Shown: positions 27,190 through 35,843 of the stretch, one piece after another
Numbering within the stretch: the first letter of the stretch is position 1
Layout: each line of letters opens with the position of its first letter
Assembly (NCBI RefSeq): GCF_024448895.1
Contig: NZ_JAMOIC010000001.1
Location: forward strand, 124,001-188,000
Direction of reading: 5' to 3'
Source: Stutzerimonas stutzeri
GTDB taxonomy: Bacteria > Pseudomonadota > Gammaproteobacteria > Pseudomonadales > Pseudomonadaceae
Length of the DNA: 64,000 nucleotides
The notes under the pieces: model-generated
Seen by the model: only the letters and a program-made list of their open reading frames with translations
What the model was told of the DNA's origin: nothing
Database searches by the model: none
Position numbers and translations under genes: made by a program

Positions 27190-27961
27190 AGAGCCAGGCC
27201 TTCTCAGTAGCGGTGAGGAAGTCGGGGAACCCAATTTCAATGACTTCACCCGATTGTTTGAATGTGATCAGCCCACGCAAGGACGCCGTACGTGCAAGCT
27301 CTGTCAGGCGTTCAAATCGACAATCCAGCAGCTTGCACCACTCACTGGAAAACAGGCGCTGCCCGCTCAAACCGTTGAGGTAGGCCTGAAACAGGGCATA
27401 GGCGACGTTCACCTCGGTTACCTGTGGCTGCGCCCTACTCTTCTTGACACGCCCACGGAGAAACCCGGCTTGAGTCCAGCTGCCGTTGATGTTCTGCGCA
27501 TATGACTTGAGCGACGCGGGACTGAATCGATTGGGATCTTGAGCAGCCAATGCCGCCTCAGTTTGTTCCCGCCGCAGAGGCTCACCAGGCTGTAGCTCCA
27601 ACATCAGCGGAACAGACACGCGGAACAGCGGATCACGAGCTGCAGCGAGTTGGAGCGCGAGCAAAGGCTGCGCCTCTACGCGAACATCCCAAAGCTGGCG
27701 AAAAACGCGAAACAGTGGGATATCGGGCGACAGGCCATAGAGATCAACCAGGTGCTCAGCCGTTAGCTTGCGCGCTCGACTGGTGGGCTTGTCCAGGCAG
27801 TTCAGCTCCGTGATTTGCTCACGATACTGCGGGCGGCTATCGCTGGACAGCGTGCTGGCGAAAAGCCGGCGCAACTCCGGCAACATCATGGTGCGGGAGT
27901 CATGCGCTCCGCTTCTGCCGAACTTGAAGCCGAAATTGATCAGAGACTGCTGATTGGTCAT
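27182..27961 (-). CDS. brxA: BREX protein BrxA (DUF1819)
   Basis: A 259-residue protein of the DUF1819/BrxA family: INFGFKFGRSGA near the N-terminus, an AEHLVDLYGLSPDIPLFRVFRQLW segment in the middle and a basic, winged-helix-like second half. BrxA proteins are small DNA-binding members of BREX. It is the first gene of the operon, with 478 bases of upstream sequence and no BrxR-type (WYL) regulator gene beside it. Confidence 0.9.
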   Translation of the reverse strand: MTNQQSLINFGFKFGRSGAHDSRTMMLPELRRLFASTLSSDSRPQYREQITELNCLDKPTSRARKLTAEHLVDLYGLSPDIPLFRVFRQLWDVRVEAQPLLALQLAAARDPLFRVSVPLMLELQPGEPLRREQTEAALAAQDPNRFSPASLKSYAQNINGSWTQAGFLRGRVKKSRAQPQVTEVNVAYALFQAYLNGLSGQRLFSSEWCKLLDCRFERLTELARTASLRGLITFKQSGEVIEIGFPDFLTATEKAWLYE

Positions 27962-28439
27962 GGCATCCCTTATGAATTCCTAGCCCACAGCACCCGCTGA
28001 GCGGGTTTGAGGGACGGAATGATCTGCAAAGCTGCCATTATCTCTGACTATCCAGTGTCGGTCTTGCGTCAATCCGTTAATCGTCAGGCTTGATATCAGC
28101 TCGACATCAGCCCACATCCTGCCTAATCAGGCAGTAATTGTCATTTTCAACCGTTCAAGCTGCTTCGTGTTGCCGCCGACGCCTGTGGTGGTGAACTGGC
28201 GCTTCGACAAGCCGGTGGAAGGCACCCGATTGCCCTTCCCCTGCGCTATGACAACCCATCCTGTTTGAGTAGGCATCCATTCCAGTGGCTCTATCCAGCC
28301 CATACAGTGGGCTTGCCGCAGGATATGTCGCCAAACTGGTCACACCAATGATGTACTTTTATACAGGTCAAGTTTTCAGACAGGTTGACGGAAGCGAGTC
28401 GCAGAAGTTGGTGCAGGTGCAGGCTGTGCCTATCAAGAT
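27962..28439. other. Gap upstream of brxA
   Basis: This 478-base stretch separates brxA from the CoiA-like gene on the same strand. It holds the candidate promoter and, further upstream, a 16-base palindrome CTGCC-TAATCA-GGCAG (28119-28134) that could be an operator. The remainder (28155-28440) has an open frame of 62 codons without ribosome site and nothing I can name. Confidence 0.45.
28045..28072 (-). promoter_or_regulatory. Candidate sigma-70 promoter of the BREX operon
   Basis: On the minus strand TTGACG (28067-28072) is followed after 16 bases by TAGTCA (28045-28050), about 85 bases upstream of the brxA start. The -35 element is good and the -10 is weak. Confidence 0.3.
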
Positions 28440-29450
28440 CTAAACAGCGTTCCGATACCGCTCGCAATTGGCCGCCTCGTTAGATCCGCAAGCCTTTTTA
28501 AACGTCTTGCAGAAAATTGGAAGGCCCTTTAGGGCATCGTAACTTTCCGCGTGATAGCGGCAGAGATAGCAGTTCTTAATTGGTACGTTTCGGTTTGCCG
28601 CGAGCTCAACCTGTTCGATAAATAAACGTCCACCCTCGGCCTGGTTTTCAAAAGGAGACTTTGCTCCCGCATTGGAGAAAAATAAATTACTATAGATAAG
28701 CCTATCTGATTTACGCGCTTTTGAATGCACGACTCTCAACTCGTTAAATTCCAGATTGGCTTTGCCACTCTCGTAAACAAAAAATGCGTAACACTTCTTG
28801 ACTGCGCATTTGCACTCGGAGTCAGTGATAGCTTCTGTTGTATGATTAAAACCAATAAACAGGGCGTCGTTTGCCGACAAGCTCGATTTTCTAATTTTAT
28901 TGATATCTTCTTCTGTCTCTATAGGTATCTCAATTACTCGATTTCCAGAGCTTTCTTTTCGCTCCGACATGAAATGAGTATGAGCTATTTCAATGTATAT
29001 TTTTTCAGAAGGCCTGGATTCGCTAGAAATCAACACATCTGGAACAAATTGACCATCCCGCTTTTCAACCTGAATGTTGTGAAAGTATTCCGTCAGGTCA
29101 TATTCCTTCTCAACACAACCCAGATCACAAGTAGTCATTATCGCTGGGTGAAATTTGCGGCATACCTTCGTAGCCGCCAGCTTAATTACAAATGGCTCAC
29201 CAGCCTCCAGACACCTCGTGTATACATCAACAAACGTCGCTTTACCGAGCTTATGCAAGTATGTTTCGCCGCTGCACTCCACCTGCGCTTTATGAGCAAA
29301 GTGCGGACGCACCTTCTCTCCGTTAACCCTTGCGATCAGCGGGTTTTCACAACCTAGACAGGTGAACTTTTCACTTATGACCTTTCCGGCGATGTCGTCT
29401 GCACATATGGTCTGGCCATTTTCATTTAATGCGTAGCGGTATTTTATCAT
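28440..29450 (-). CDS. CoiA-like family protein
   Basis: A 336-residue protein with the CoiA-like layout: an N-terminal zinc site (FTCLGCENPL, then HFAHKAQVECSGET, residues 30-65), a PD-(D/E)XK-like nuclease core (VPDVLIS, then IYIEIAHTHF, residues 135-160) and a C-terminal cysteine cluster (CYLCRYH, then CKTF, CGSN, CERY). CoiA of Gram-positive bacteria is a competence protein; distant CoiA-like proteins in islands are of unknown role and probably act on nucleic acid. It lies 78 bases downstream of the 711-residue nuclease-like gene, so the two may be cotranscribed. It ends 478 bases before brxA. Its base composition is more AT-rich than that of the BREX genes, suggesting separate acquisition. 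Confidence 0.7.
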   Translation of the reverse strand: MIKYRYALNENGQTICADDIAGKVISEKFTCLGCENPLIARVNGEKVRPHFAHKAQVECSGETYLHKLGKATFVDVYTRCLEAGEPFVIKLAATKVCRKFHPAIMTTCDLGCVEKEYDLTEYFHNIQVEKRDGQFVPDVLISSESRPSEKIYIEIAHTHFMSERKESSGNRVIEIPIETEEDINKIRKSSLSANDALFIGFNHTTEAITDSECKCAVKKCYAFFVYESGKANLEFNELRVVHSKARKSDRLIYSNLFFSNAGAKSPFENQAEGGRLFIEQVELAANRNVPIKNCYLCRYHAESYDALKGLPIFCKTFKKACGSNEAANCERYRNAV

Positions 29451-29528
29451 CCATGAACCCGATCAAACATATAAGTAGCAATTATAGATCCGAGGCAGAA
29501 GAAGCAAGCCGCTGCATAACGCAGGCAC

Positions 29529-31664
29529 CTATAGTTCTTTCCACACTTCACTTTGCTCGATTATCCGTGCAAATGCCGACGCACTAAACCCTTCCGGATA
29601 AAGCGTGGCCACCTCATTCGCGCCCTGTTTATCTAGCGCCTTCAGGTAATGAAGCTCGTCACGAAGAGCCACTTCAATGACTTCGCGCGAAACGATACGA
29701 AAGCCATCAACCACCTCGCCATCAAATTCGATCGAAGTATCAACTACCCAACTATGCAAGGTGGGCAGCGGATCGGGCGCAGCAAGCCCCAACGCCGCAC
29801 GTAAGCCTAGGTCATGTTGCAGTGCTTGCCGCACCGCCACACTTTTACGCCTTAACTGCCTGGCAGCCTTGCGTAGCGTATTTGTGCGGTGTAACCAGAC
29901 CTCCTGTGGGGTGCAGCGAATAAATCCTGACTTCACTTCAAGCAAAAGAATTACACCAGCCAGGCACGCCAACAGATCAATCTCGCCAGCATCCTGCGCG
30001 TCCACCCGTCGAGGCTCGTAGCCCACCACGACGTGGAACCCGCGCTGCCGAAGAGAATGGGCGAGATCTTGCTCAATCCTTTCTGTTTCGCTGCGCAGCA
30101 GCGACCGACGCTGCTCGACTCGCCTTAGATTGTTTACAGCAGCCGACAGGGAGTTTTGCCGGCCAGCCACCCAAGGGAACTGAAAGCTGTAACGACCTAT
30201 CTTGTAAAATGGCTTCTCCGATAGCCTTGGCGTTGGCAAATTCGGGGTTTGCTTCACTTGCTCTGATAGTGTCTGGAGATCACTGGTCCAAAACTGCAAG
30301 ATCGCCTTCGCTGCTTCAGGATCCCCATCGGGGTAATCATCGCTAACCGTCCATGCGCGGATCCGCTGAATTTTTTCTGGCTGCTCCGACCAGGTCATGG
30401 GAAAGCGATTCTCGCCATGTAGCAGACCCTCAAAGGCCAAACGCCCAAGCGCTGCTACGGGATCACCCAACTCATCCAAGTAACGCTGATAAGGCTGCAG
30501 GTAGGCTTGTTCGAAAAACGCTCTGGTCAGCTCACTCGCCAACATTGCGTGGGACAACGTCACTTCAGCTCCGTTGTTCAACCTTACGCGCTCTCCAAGC
30601 CCGAAAACCACTTGCAGATAAAGCTGGCTGCGTATGGTCTTGATGTAGGCGAGCTGGTTAGCCTCATGGTTGTCGGCACTACCGATCAGCTTTCCGGCAA
30701 GTTCAGAAGCGGCAAAGGCCTCAATCGCGCGGTGCATCCAGTAGCACCACAACAGCTGGCTTTTCTGTTCGGTACGCTGCCAGCGCAACGCACCCTTATT
30801 CGTTCTGTTGATTACGATCGGGCTCCCTGACCTGAGCTGGTAATCGCATTCACTGTCAAAGCAGAACCGGTCTATGGACCGTTCACATTCGATGAGCTCA
30901 CGCACTGCTACAACCATCTCGCTGACGACATCCAGATTGGCAGCGCATTCCGCACCCTCGCCCCGCTGTGGAAAGAGCATGGGGGACAGGTGCCGTTTCA
31001 GCGATCGGCCAAGCACATCCGTAGAAAGCCGGAAATCCGATTCGGTACACGTTCTCAACTTGCGCTGGATGATTCGCTCATAGGCAACCCACTCCATTGC
31101 GGCAGGATCATCCCCTGCGTCTTCCAGACGGAAATAAGCTAACACGCTGAGATAGGACAGCAGCTCCAGCAGCGACAGGGAATTGAGGCGCCTCTCGGCA
31201 TCCAGGATTGCCTGATCGAATGGCTCAAGCCGCACCATCAGGCGGTCACAGACATCTATGAACGTCTGCCATTGCAGGCCCACGCAACTCTTGCGCAGGT
31301 GGACCCAGAGTGGCGAATCCCTGCGCGTAAACAACTTTGAATAGCGGACGGCCCATCGCAGCTGATCTGCGTTGTGCGTGGCCAGATGACTCAGCAAATC
31401 GATATCGATCACGTCATCAAAGTGGAGCACCCGTGCCAGTGCCAGACTGGCCTGGTCGGCCTCGGTTACTGCAGCTGACGCCCACCAAAACTGTGCGGAC
31501 GCCAAGCCAGCTGCACGGCTACGTGAACTGTACTTCCCGCTTGGTCGCTGATCCAAAAAATCGTGCAGGCACTCATTGAGTGCTTCGCCAGGGGTATAGC
31601 ACTGCAAATATTTGGCGAATTGGTCTTGGTAGTACTGCTGGCAACGTTTATCAGAGTCACGCAC
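29529..31664 (-). CDS. Unknown 711-residue protein with C-terminal NERD-like nuclease signature
   Basis: The first 540 or so residues are helical and not recognised. Near residues 555-580 stand AGEIDLLACLAGVILLLEVKSG, the Asp and Glu-x-Lys core of PD-(D/E)XK nucleases in the form seen in NERD and Holliday-junction-resolvase-like domains. Basic helices follow (TLRKAARQLRRKSVAVRQAL). The start is GTG at 31664 with AGGGA eight bases upstream. The ORF is followed closely by the CoiA-like gene and sits at the edge of the defence block. This suggests a two-gene nuclease-based defence module, but no system name can be given. The divergent gene at 31890 leaves 225 bases for promoters. Confidence 0.65.
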   Translation of the reverse strand: MRDSDKRCQQYYQDQFAKYLQCYTPGEALNECLHDFLDQRPSGKYSSRSRAAGLASAQFWWASAAVTEADQASLALARVLHFDDVIDIDLLSHLATHNADQLRWAVRYSKLFTRRDSPLWVHLRKSCVGLQWQTFIDVCDRLMVRLEPFDQAILDAERRLNSLSLLELLSYLSVLAYFRLEDAGDDPAAMEWVAYERIIQRKLRTCTESDFRLSTDVLGRSLKRHLSPMLFPQRGEGAECAANLDVVSEMVVAVRELIECERSIDRFCFDSECDYQLRSGSPIVINRTNKGALRWQRTEQKSQLLWCYWMHRAIEAFAASELAGKLIGSADNHEANQLAYIKTIRSQLYLQVVFGLGERVRLNNGAEVTLSHAMLASELTRAFFEQAYLQPYQRYLDELGDPVAALGRLAFEGLLHGENRFPMTWSEQPEKIQRIRAWTVSDDYPDGDPEAAKAILQFWTSDLQTLSEQVKQTPNLPTPRLSEKPFYKIGRYSFQFPWVAGRQNSLSAAVNNLRRVEQRRSLLRSETERIEQDLAHSLRQRGFHVVVGYEPRRVDAQDAGEIDLLACLAGVILLLEVKSGFIRCTPQEVWLHRTNTLRKAARQLRRKSVAVRQALQHDLGLRAALGLAAPDPLPTLHSWVVDTSIEFDGEVVDGFRIVSREVIEVALRDELHYLKALDKQGANEVATLYPEGFSASAFARIIEQSEVWKEL

Positions 31665-31889
31665 GTGCTTATCCCTGCCTGCCCCAGGAAGGGCCTATGT
31701 CCTTTTGGATGGCTCACGTTATCTCACGAACATCATGTGCCATTACCGATTCGAGCATACAGCTCTAACATCAAGGCCGCTGTCACGCTACAGGATTCAA
31801 AAAATTTTCAGCCCTGTATTACCTACTGGAAGCCGGGCACAAAAAGCTCGTCTCTACCTCGGGGTATTTTCTCTTGAACAGGAGTCTGA

Positions 31890-32225
31890 ATGATGAGTAT
31901 TTGCTGTCCTTCCTGCGGTTCTCTTCGCGTTGTTGTTCGCAATCATGGTCGCAAAGTCGGTGGCGCTATTGGCGCCGTTGGCGGCACGGCGAGCGGAGCA
32001 GCAGGCGCTATGGCTGGTGCAAAAAGCGGCGCGCTTATAGGGGCTTTCGCTGGCCCCGTGGGTATTACGCTGGGTAGCCTGGCTGGCGCGATTCTGGGCG
32101 GCCTGGCAGGTGGAACAGCCGGGGGGCTGGCCGGCGCCAAGATGGGTGAAGAGTTCGATTCTCACGTACTCGACAACTATGAATGTCATCACTGCGGTAC
32201 TGCTTTTACACAAAACGAGCGATGA
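31890..32225 (+). CDS. Zinc-ribbon protein with glycine-rich membrane segment
   Basis: A 111-residue protein with a split zinc site: CCPSCGS at the N-terminus and CHHCGTAF at the C-terminus. Between them are about 70 residues of Gly/Ala repeats (GGAIGAVGGTASGAAGAMAGAK and GAILGGLAGGTAGGLAGAKMG in part), like glycine-zipper membrane domains. GGAG stands five bases before the ATG; a second ATG follows at once. It leads the DUF932-YqaJ-RDF-RadC row on the same strand and is common as cargo of such elements. Function unknown. Confidence 0.65.
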   Translation: MMSICCPSCGSLRVVVRNHGRKVGGAIGAVGGTASGAAGAMAGAKSGALIGAFAGPVGITLGSLAGAILGGLAGGTAGGLAGAKMGEEFDSHVLDNYECHHCGTAFTQNER

Positions 32226-32284
32226 ATTCGTCTTGCCGGCAAATGAAACGTTATTACGTATAAACACGTAGAAGGAGTATTGCA

Positions 32285-33253
32285 ATGGCTCATCTCGTTG
32301 AAACAATGGCCTACGCTGGCGCTACCCCCTGGCATGGCCTGGGCAACAACCTGCCGCAGAAACAACCTATCGAGGTCTGGCAGCGTGAAGCCGGTATGGA
32401 TTGGCAGATCCTGGAAAGCCCCGTTCATTTCAAATCGGACAGCATCGGCCATCTAGGCGCAATTCATTCCTACCCGGAACAGAAGGTGCTCTATCGCTCG
32501 GATACCAAGGCACCGCTGTCTGTTGTCTCCAAGCGTTATCACACCGTGCAGCCTCGGGAGGTTTTGGAGTTTTACCGGGATCTCACCGAGGTCTCGGGAT
32601 ATGAGCTGGAAACCGCTGGCGTGCTCAAGGGTGGTCGCAAGTTCTGGGCATTGGCGCGCACCGGACAAGGCACAGCAATCAAGGGTAACGACCAGGTCAA
32701 CGGTTACCTGCTGTTGGCTACATCGTGCGACGGCACCCTGGCCACAACCGCAACGCCGACCACGGTGCGCGTGGTCTGTAATAACACCCTGACCATCGCC
32801 TTGGACGGTACAAGTCGAGCCATCAAGGTGCCGCACAACACCCGCTTCGATCCGACGGTGGTGAAGAAGCAGCTCGGCATCGCCGTCTCGCAATGGGACG
32901 ACTTCATGTATCGCATGCGCCATCTGGCTGAACGCAAGGTGCAGTGGCATGAGGCAATGGGCTTCTTCCTGAACGTTATGTGCGAGGTCAACCCAACCGG
33001 CCAGCTACCCGAACAACTGCCCAATGAACGCGCCCTGCGCAAGGTACAGGAGCTGTACGAAGGCCGTGGCCGAGGCAGTCAGCTGGAATCGGCAAAAGGC
33101 ACCGCCTGGGGCCTGCTCAATGCCGTGACCGAGTACGTCGATCACGAGCGTCGGGCACGCAGCACCGAATACCGCCTCGACTCGGCCTGGTTTGGCCAGG
33201 GAGCGCAGATCAAGCAACGTGCTCTGGACGCGGCTCTACAGCTCGCCGCTTAA
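32285..33253 (+). CDS. DUF932 phage/plasmid-like protein
   Basis: A 322-residue protein with a good ribosome site (AAGGAG). The start (AYAGATPWHGLGNNLP), the segment KYHTVQPREVLEFYRDL in near form, and LLLATSCDGTLATTATPTTVRVVCNNT are characteristic of the DUF932 family found on phages, plasmids and integrative elements. Its biochemical role is not known; the family often neighbours YqaJ and RadC genes, as here. A T-tailed hairpin follows its stop. Confidence 0.85.
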   Translation: MAHLVETMAYAGATPWHGLGNNLPQKQPIEVWQREAGMDWQILESPVHFKSDSIGHLGAIHSYPEQKVLYRSDTKAPLSVVSKRYHTVQPREVLEFYRDLTEVSGYELETAGVLKGGRKFWALARTGQGTAIKGNDQVNGYLLLATSCDGTLATTATPTTVRVVCNNTLTIALDGTSRAIKVPHNTRFDPTVVKKQLGIAVSQWDDFMYRMRHLAERKVQWHEAMGFFLNVMCEVNPTGQLPEQLPNERALRKVQELYEGRGRGSQLESAKGTAWGLLNAVTEYVDHERRARSTEYRLDSAWFGQGAQIKQRALDAALQLAA

Positions 33254-33272
33254 CCCTCATTTCAACCTTATC

Positions 33273-33305
33273 GCCCGGTCAGCTTCGCGCTGGTCGGGCT
33301 TTTTT
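33273..33305 (+). terminator. Terminator after DUF932 gene
   Basis: GCCCGgtCAGC pairs with GCTGgtCGGGC across a short loop, and is followed directly by six T residues. Confidence 0.75.
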
Positions 33306-33325
33306 ATGCCCGTAAGGTGAACAGC

Positions 33326-34330
33326 ATGAAAGCGACTTCATTGAACCGCAGCACCAACAAACCCCGGTCAGCCCTTCGCCTGATCAGTACGAAGGAATTG
33401 CCCCGCGAAGAGTGGCTGGAAGTACGCAAACGAGGCATCGGTAGCTCGGATGCCGCGGCATCCGTTGGCCTCAACCCCTACAAGTCGCAGCTGGAACTGT
33501 GGCTCGAAAAAACGGGACGTGACACTGGACTGCCGAAAACCGACCCCGACGATGAAGAAAGCGCGATGTACTGGGGCAACGTCCTTGAGCCGATTGTGGC
33601 CTGGCACTACAGCAAGCGCACCGGCAACAAGGTTCGCCGCATCAACGCTGTGCTGCAGCATCCGGACCCTGACCTGCCTTGGATGCTGGCAAACATCGAT
33701 CGCGAGGTAATCGGTGCCGACGATGTACAAATTCTCGAATGCAAGACTGCCGGCATAAACGGGGCACGCCTCTGGAAAGAAGGGGTACCCGAGTATGTGC
33801 AACTGCAGGTGATGCACCAGCTCGCCGTCACCGGCAAGCTGGCTGCGGATGTGGCGGTTGTGCTCGGCGGTCAGCACCTGGAGATCCATCGCATCGAGCG
33901 CGACGAAGAGATGATCGCTCGCTTGATCGAGTTGGAGCGCACGTTCTGGAGATACGTCGAAACCGACACGCCGCCACCCGCAGATGGGACAGCGTCCGCT
34001 GGATCTGCGCTGCGCTGCCTGTATCCAGAGGACGATGGCCAGACGGTGGACTTCAGGGACCAGCCCGGACTGTCAGCTGAATTCGTCGAGCTCAAGGCGC
34101 TGCGTCAATCCATCGAAGAGAAGCACGCCCGCGAGGCACAGCTCAAGCAGATGCTTCAGCAAGCGATGGGCGAAGCGACGAGGGCCGAGTTTGCTAACGG
34201 CTACGTCAGCTGGAGAAAGGCCAAAGACAGCATCGGCTTCGATGTGGCCCGACTGCTCAGGGACAGGCCTCATCTGCGAGACAAATATTCACTCATCAAG
34301 CCCGGCGCCCGACGCTTCCTAATCGGCTGA
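33326..34330 (+). CDS. YqaJ-type recombinase/exonuclease
   Basis: A 334-residue protein of the YqaJ viral recombinase family (lambda-exonuclease-like fold). Seen: EEWLEVRKRGIGSSDAAASVG (residues about 30-50), a YWGNVLEPIVAWHYSKRTG helix, NIDREV, the catalytic ILECKTAG (Glu-x-Lys) and the VQLQVMHQLAVTG helix. The predicted activity is 5'-3' exonuclease for single-strand annealing recombination; no annealing-protein gene is visible next to it. I chose the ATG at 33326, which has TAAGG upstream, over the GTG at 33317. It is followed by a T-tailed hairpin. Confidence 0.88.
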   Translation: MKATSLNRSTNKPRSALRLISTKELPREEWLEVRKRGIGSSDAAASVGLNPYKSQLELWLEKTGRDTGLPKTDPDDEESAMYWGNVLEPIVAWHYSKRTGNKVRRINAVLQHPDPDLPWMLANIDREVIGADDVQILECKTAGINGARLWKEGVPEYVQLQVMHQLAVTGKLAADVAVVLGGQHLEIHRIERDEEMIARLIELERTFWRYVETDTPPPADGTASAGSALRCLYPEDDGQTVDFRDQPGLSAEFVELKALRQSIEEKHAREAQLKQMLQQAMGEATRAEFANGYVSWRKAKDSIGFDVARLLRDRPHLRDKYSLIKPGARRFLIG

Positions 34331-34354
34331 TTACCCCTATCGCTTCCCTCCCAT

Positions 34355-34395
34355 GGCCAGCCCATGCAGTTAGCGCTGCCTGGCTGGCCTTTTTT
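34355..34395 (+). terminator. Terminator after YqaJ gene
   Basis: GGCCAGCC (34355-34362) pairs with GGCTGGCC (34382-34389), followed by six T residues. Confidence 0.7.
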
Positions 34396-34413
34396 CGTTT
34401 CAGGAGAACCACC

Positions 34414-35316
34414 ATGCTCAAAGGTCTGGCTATCACCCCGCCGGTGCTCGGGCGGATTTCGATTGGCAAGGTCATCGAGAAGAACGGCAAGCGCCTGCCG
34501 GAAAAAGATGACCAGTTCACCATAACGTCCCAAGTCCAGAACCGCGATGGCTGGCTGGTCCATCCGCTCAACGATGAGCTGCGTCATGGTAAGGACGACA
34601 AGCTGCGCAGTATCCCGGTCCGCCTGTTGTTCAACGAACCGGAGCTGAACTTTCGCGCTGACTACTCACTGTTTGACCGGCAGACCGGCCGCCCAGTGTG
34701 CGTCGGTAACGGAGAGACCTGCAAACGGGTCACCCAGGACGGCATTCAGTCCCTGCCCTGCCCTTCACCAGATGCCTGCTCGCTGGCCAGGGGCGGTGCT
34801 TGCAAGCCCTATGGCCGGCTGAACGTGGTGATTGGCGATGAGGATCTGTTGGGTAGCTTCGTCTTCCGCACCACCGGCTTCAACAGCATCCGCACCCTGG
34901 CCGCACGCCTTCATTACTTCCAGGCCATCTCCGGAAACCGCCTGGCCTGCCTGCCGCTGGAACTGCGACTTCGTGGCAAGTCCACCCGGCAGAGCCACGG
35001 CACACCGATCTTCTACACCGACCTGACCGTACGCAGCGGAATGGACATGACCGAGGCGCTGCGTACCGCAACTGAGCTCGATCAACAGCGGCAAGAGGCG
35101 GGCTTCGATCAGAACGCGCTGGACGAAGCGGCAAGGCGCGGCTTCGGCAACGGTGCCTTCGAGGACAACGAGGAAGACGTCAGCGCCATCGTCCAGGAAT
35201 TCTTCCCCATCGAGAGCGCCCACGAACAGCCGCTCTCCAAAGCCACATCGCACCCCTCGGGCAAACCCAGCCTGGCTGAAAAGCTGGAAGCCAAGCACCA
35301 AACCCTGAATGCCTAA
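34414..35316 (+). CDS. Gp3-like recombination directionality factor-like protein
   Basis: A 300-residue protein with AGGAG before the ATG. It resembles the proteins often labelled hydrolase or metal-binding in Pseudomonas islands and grouped with phiC31 Gp3-like recombination directionality factors: ISIGKVIEKNGKRLPEKDDQF, then PELNFRADYSLFDRQTGRPVCVGNG and a four-cysteine set (GETCKRV, LPCPSPDACSLARGGACKPYG). The cysteines could bind zinc. If it is a directionality factor it would steer an integrase, but no integrase gene lies in the window. It is flanked by the YqaJ and RadC genes on the same strand. Confidence 0.65.
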   Translation: MLKGLAITPPVLGRISIGKVIEKNGKRLPEKDDQFTITSQVQNRDGWLVHPLNDELRHGKDDKLRSIPVRLLFNEPELNFRADYSLFDRQTGRPVCVGNGETCKRVTQDGIQSLPCPSPDACSLARGGACKPYGRLNVVIGDEDLLGSFVFRTTGFNSIRTLAARLHYFQAISGNRLACLPLELRLRGKSTRQSHGTPIFYTDLTVRSGMDMTEALRTATELDQQRQEAGFDQNALDEAARRGFGNGAFEDNEEDVSAIVQEFFPIESAHEQPLSKATSHPSGKPSLAEKLEAKHQTLNA

Positions 35317-35345
35317 GACTGGCCACCCGGCCCATGGAGCTGAAT

Positions 35346-35843
35346 ATGCGATTGCACAAAATCAAGGCCGGTGAGACCGCTGGCACCTACCTGATCGAGT
35401 CGCCAGTCACTGAAGCCGACATCCTGTTGATGGCCAAACAGCTGGCCAGCCAGCGCTTGCGTCGGGGACGGCAACTTACAGCGCCACAGGACGTATTCAG
35501 CCACCTGCAGACGCTGCTTGAAGCGTATGAATACGAAGTCTTTGCCCTGCTGATGCTGGATTGTAAGCACCGGGTCATTGCGTTTCACGAGCTGTTCCGG
35601 GGCACCTTGGACGGAGCAAGCGTCTATCCCAGGGAGGTCGTCAAAATCGCGTTGGAGCACAACGCCGCTGCCATGATCCTGGTACACAACCACCCATCCG
35701 GCGACCCCGAACCCAGCCAGGCGGACCGCACGTTGACCAACAAACTAAAGGAGGCGCTGAATCTGGTCGGTGTGAGAACGCTCGATCACATCGTGGTGGG
35801 TCACGAAGGCTGTGTGTCGCTGGCGGAACAGGGATGCTTGTAG
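35346..35843 (+). CDS. radC: RadC-family JAB-domain protein
   Basis: A 165-residue protein from the ATG at 35346, chosen because GGAG lies seven bases upstream; the ATG at 35334 has none. The JAMM metal motif is complete: ELFRGTL near the Glu, then HNHPSGDPEPSQAD. Short RadC forms like this, without the N-terminal helix-hairpin-helix domain of chromosomal RadC, are typical of integrative elements and prophages. The fold predicts a metal hydrolase; a true DNA-repair role is not established. Confidence 0.88.
   Translation: MRLHKIKAGETAGTYLIESPVTEADILLMAKQLASQRLRRGRQLTAPQDVFSHLQTLLEAYEYEVFALLMLDCKHRVIAFHELFRGTLDGASVYPREVVKIALEHNAAAMILVHNHPSGDPEPSQADRTLTNKLKEALNLVGVRTLDHIVVGHEGCVSLAEQGCL

Noticed and set aside
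28155-28343. 62-codon minus-strand frame upstream of brxA, considered as a BrxR remnant
   Set aside because: No WYL or winged-helix motif is visible and no ribosome site is present.
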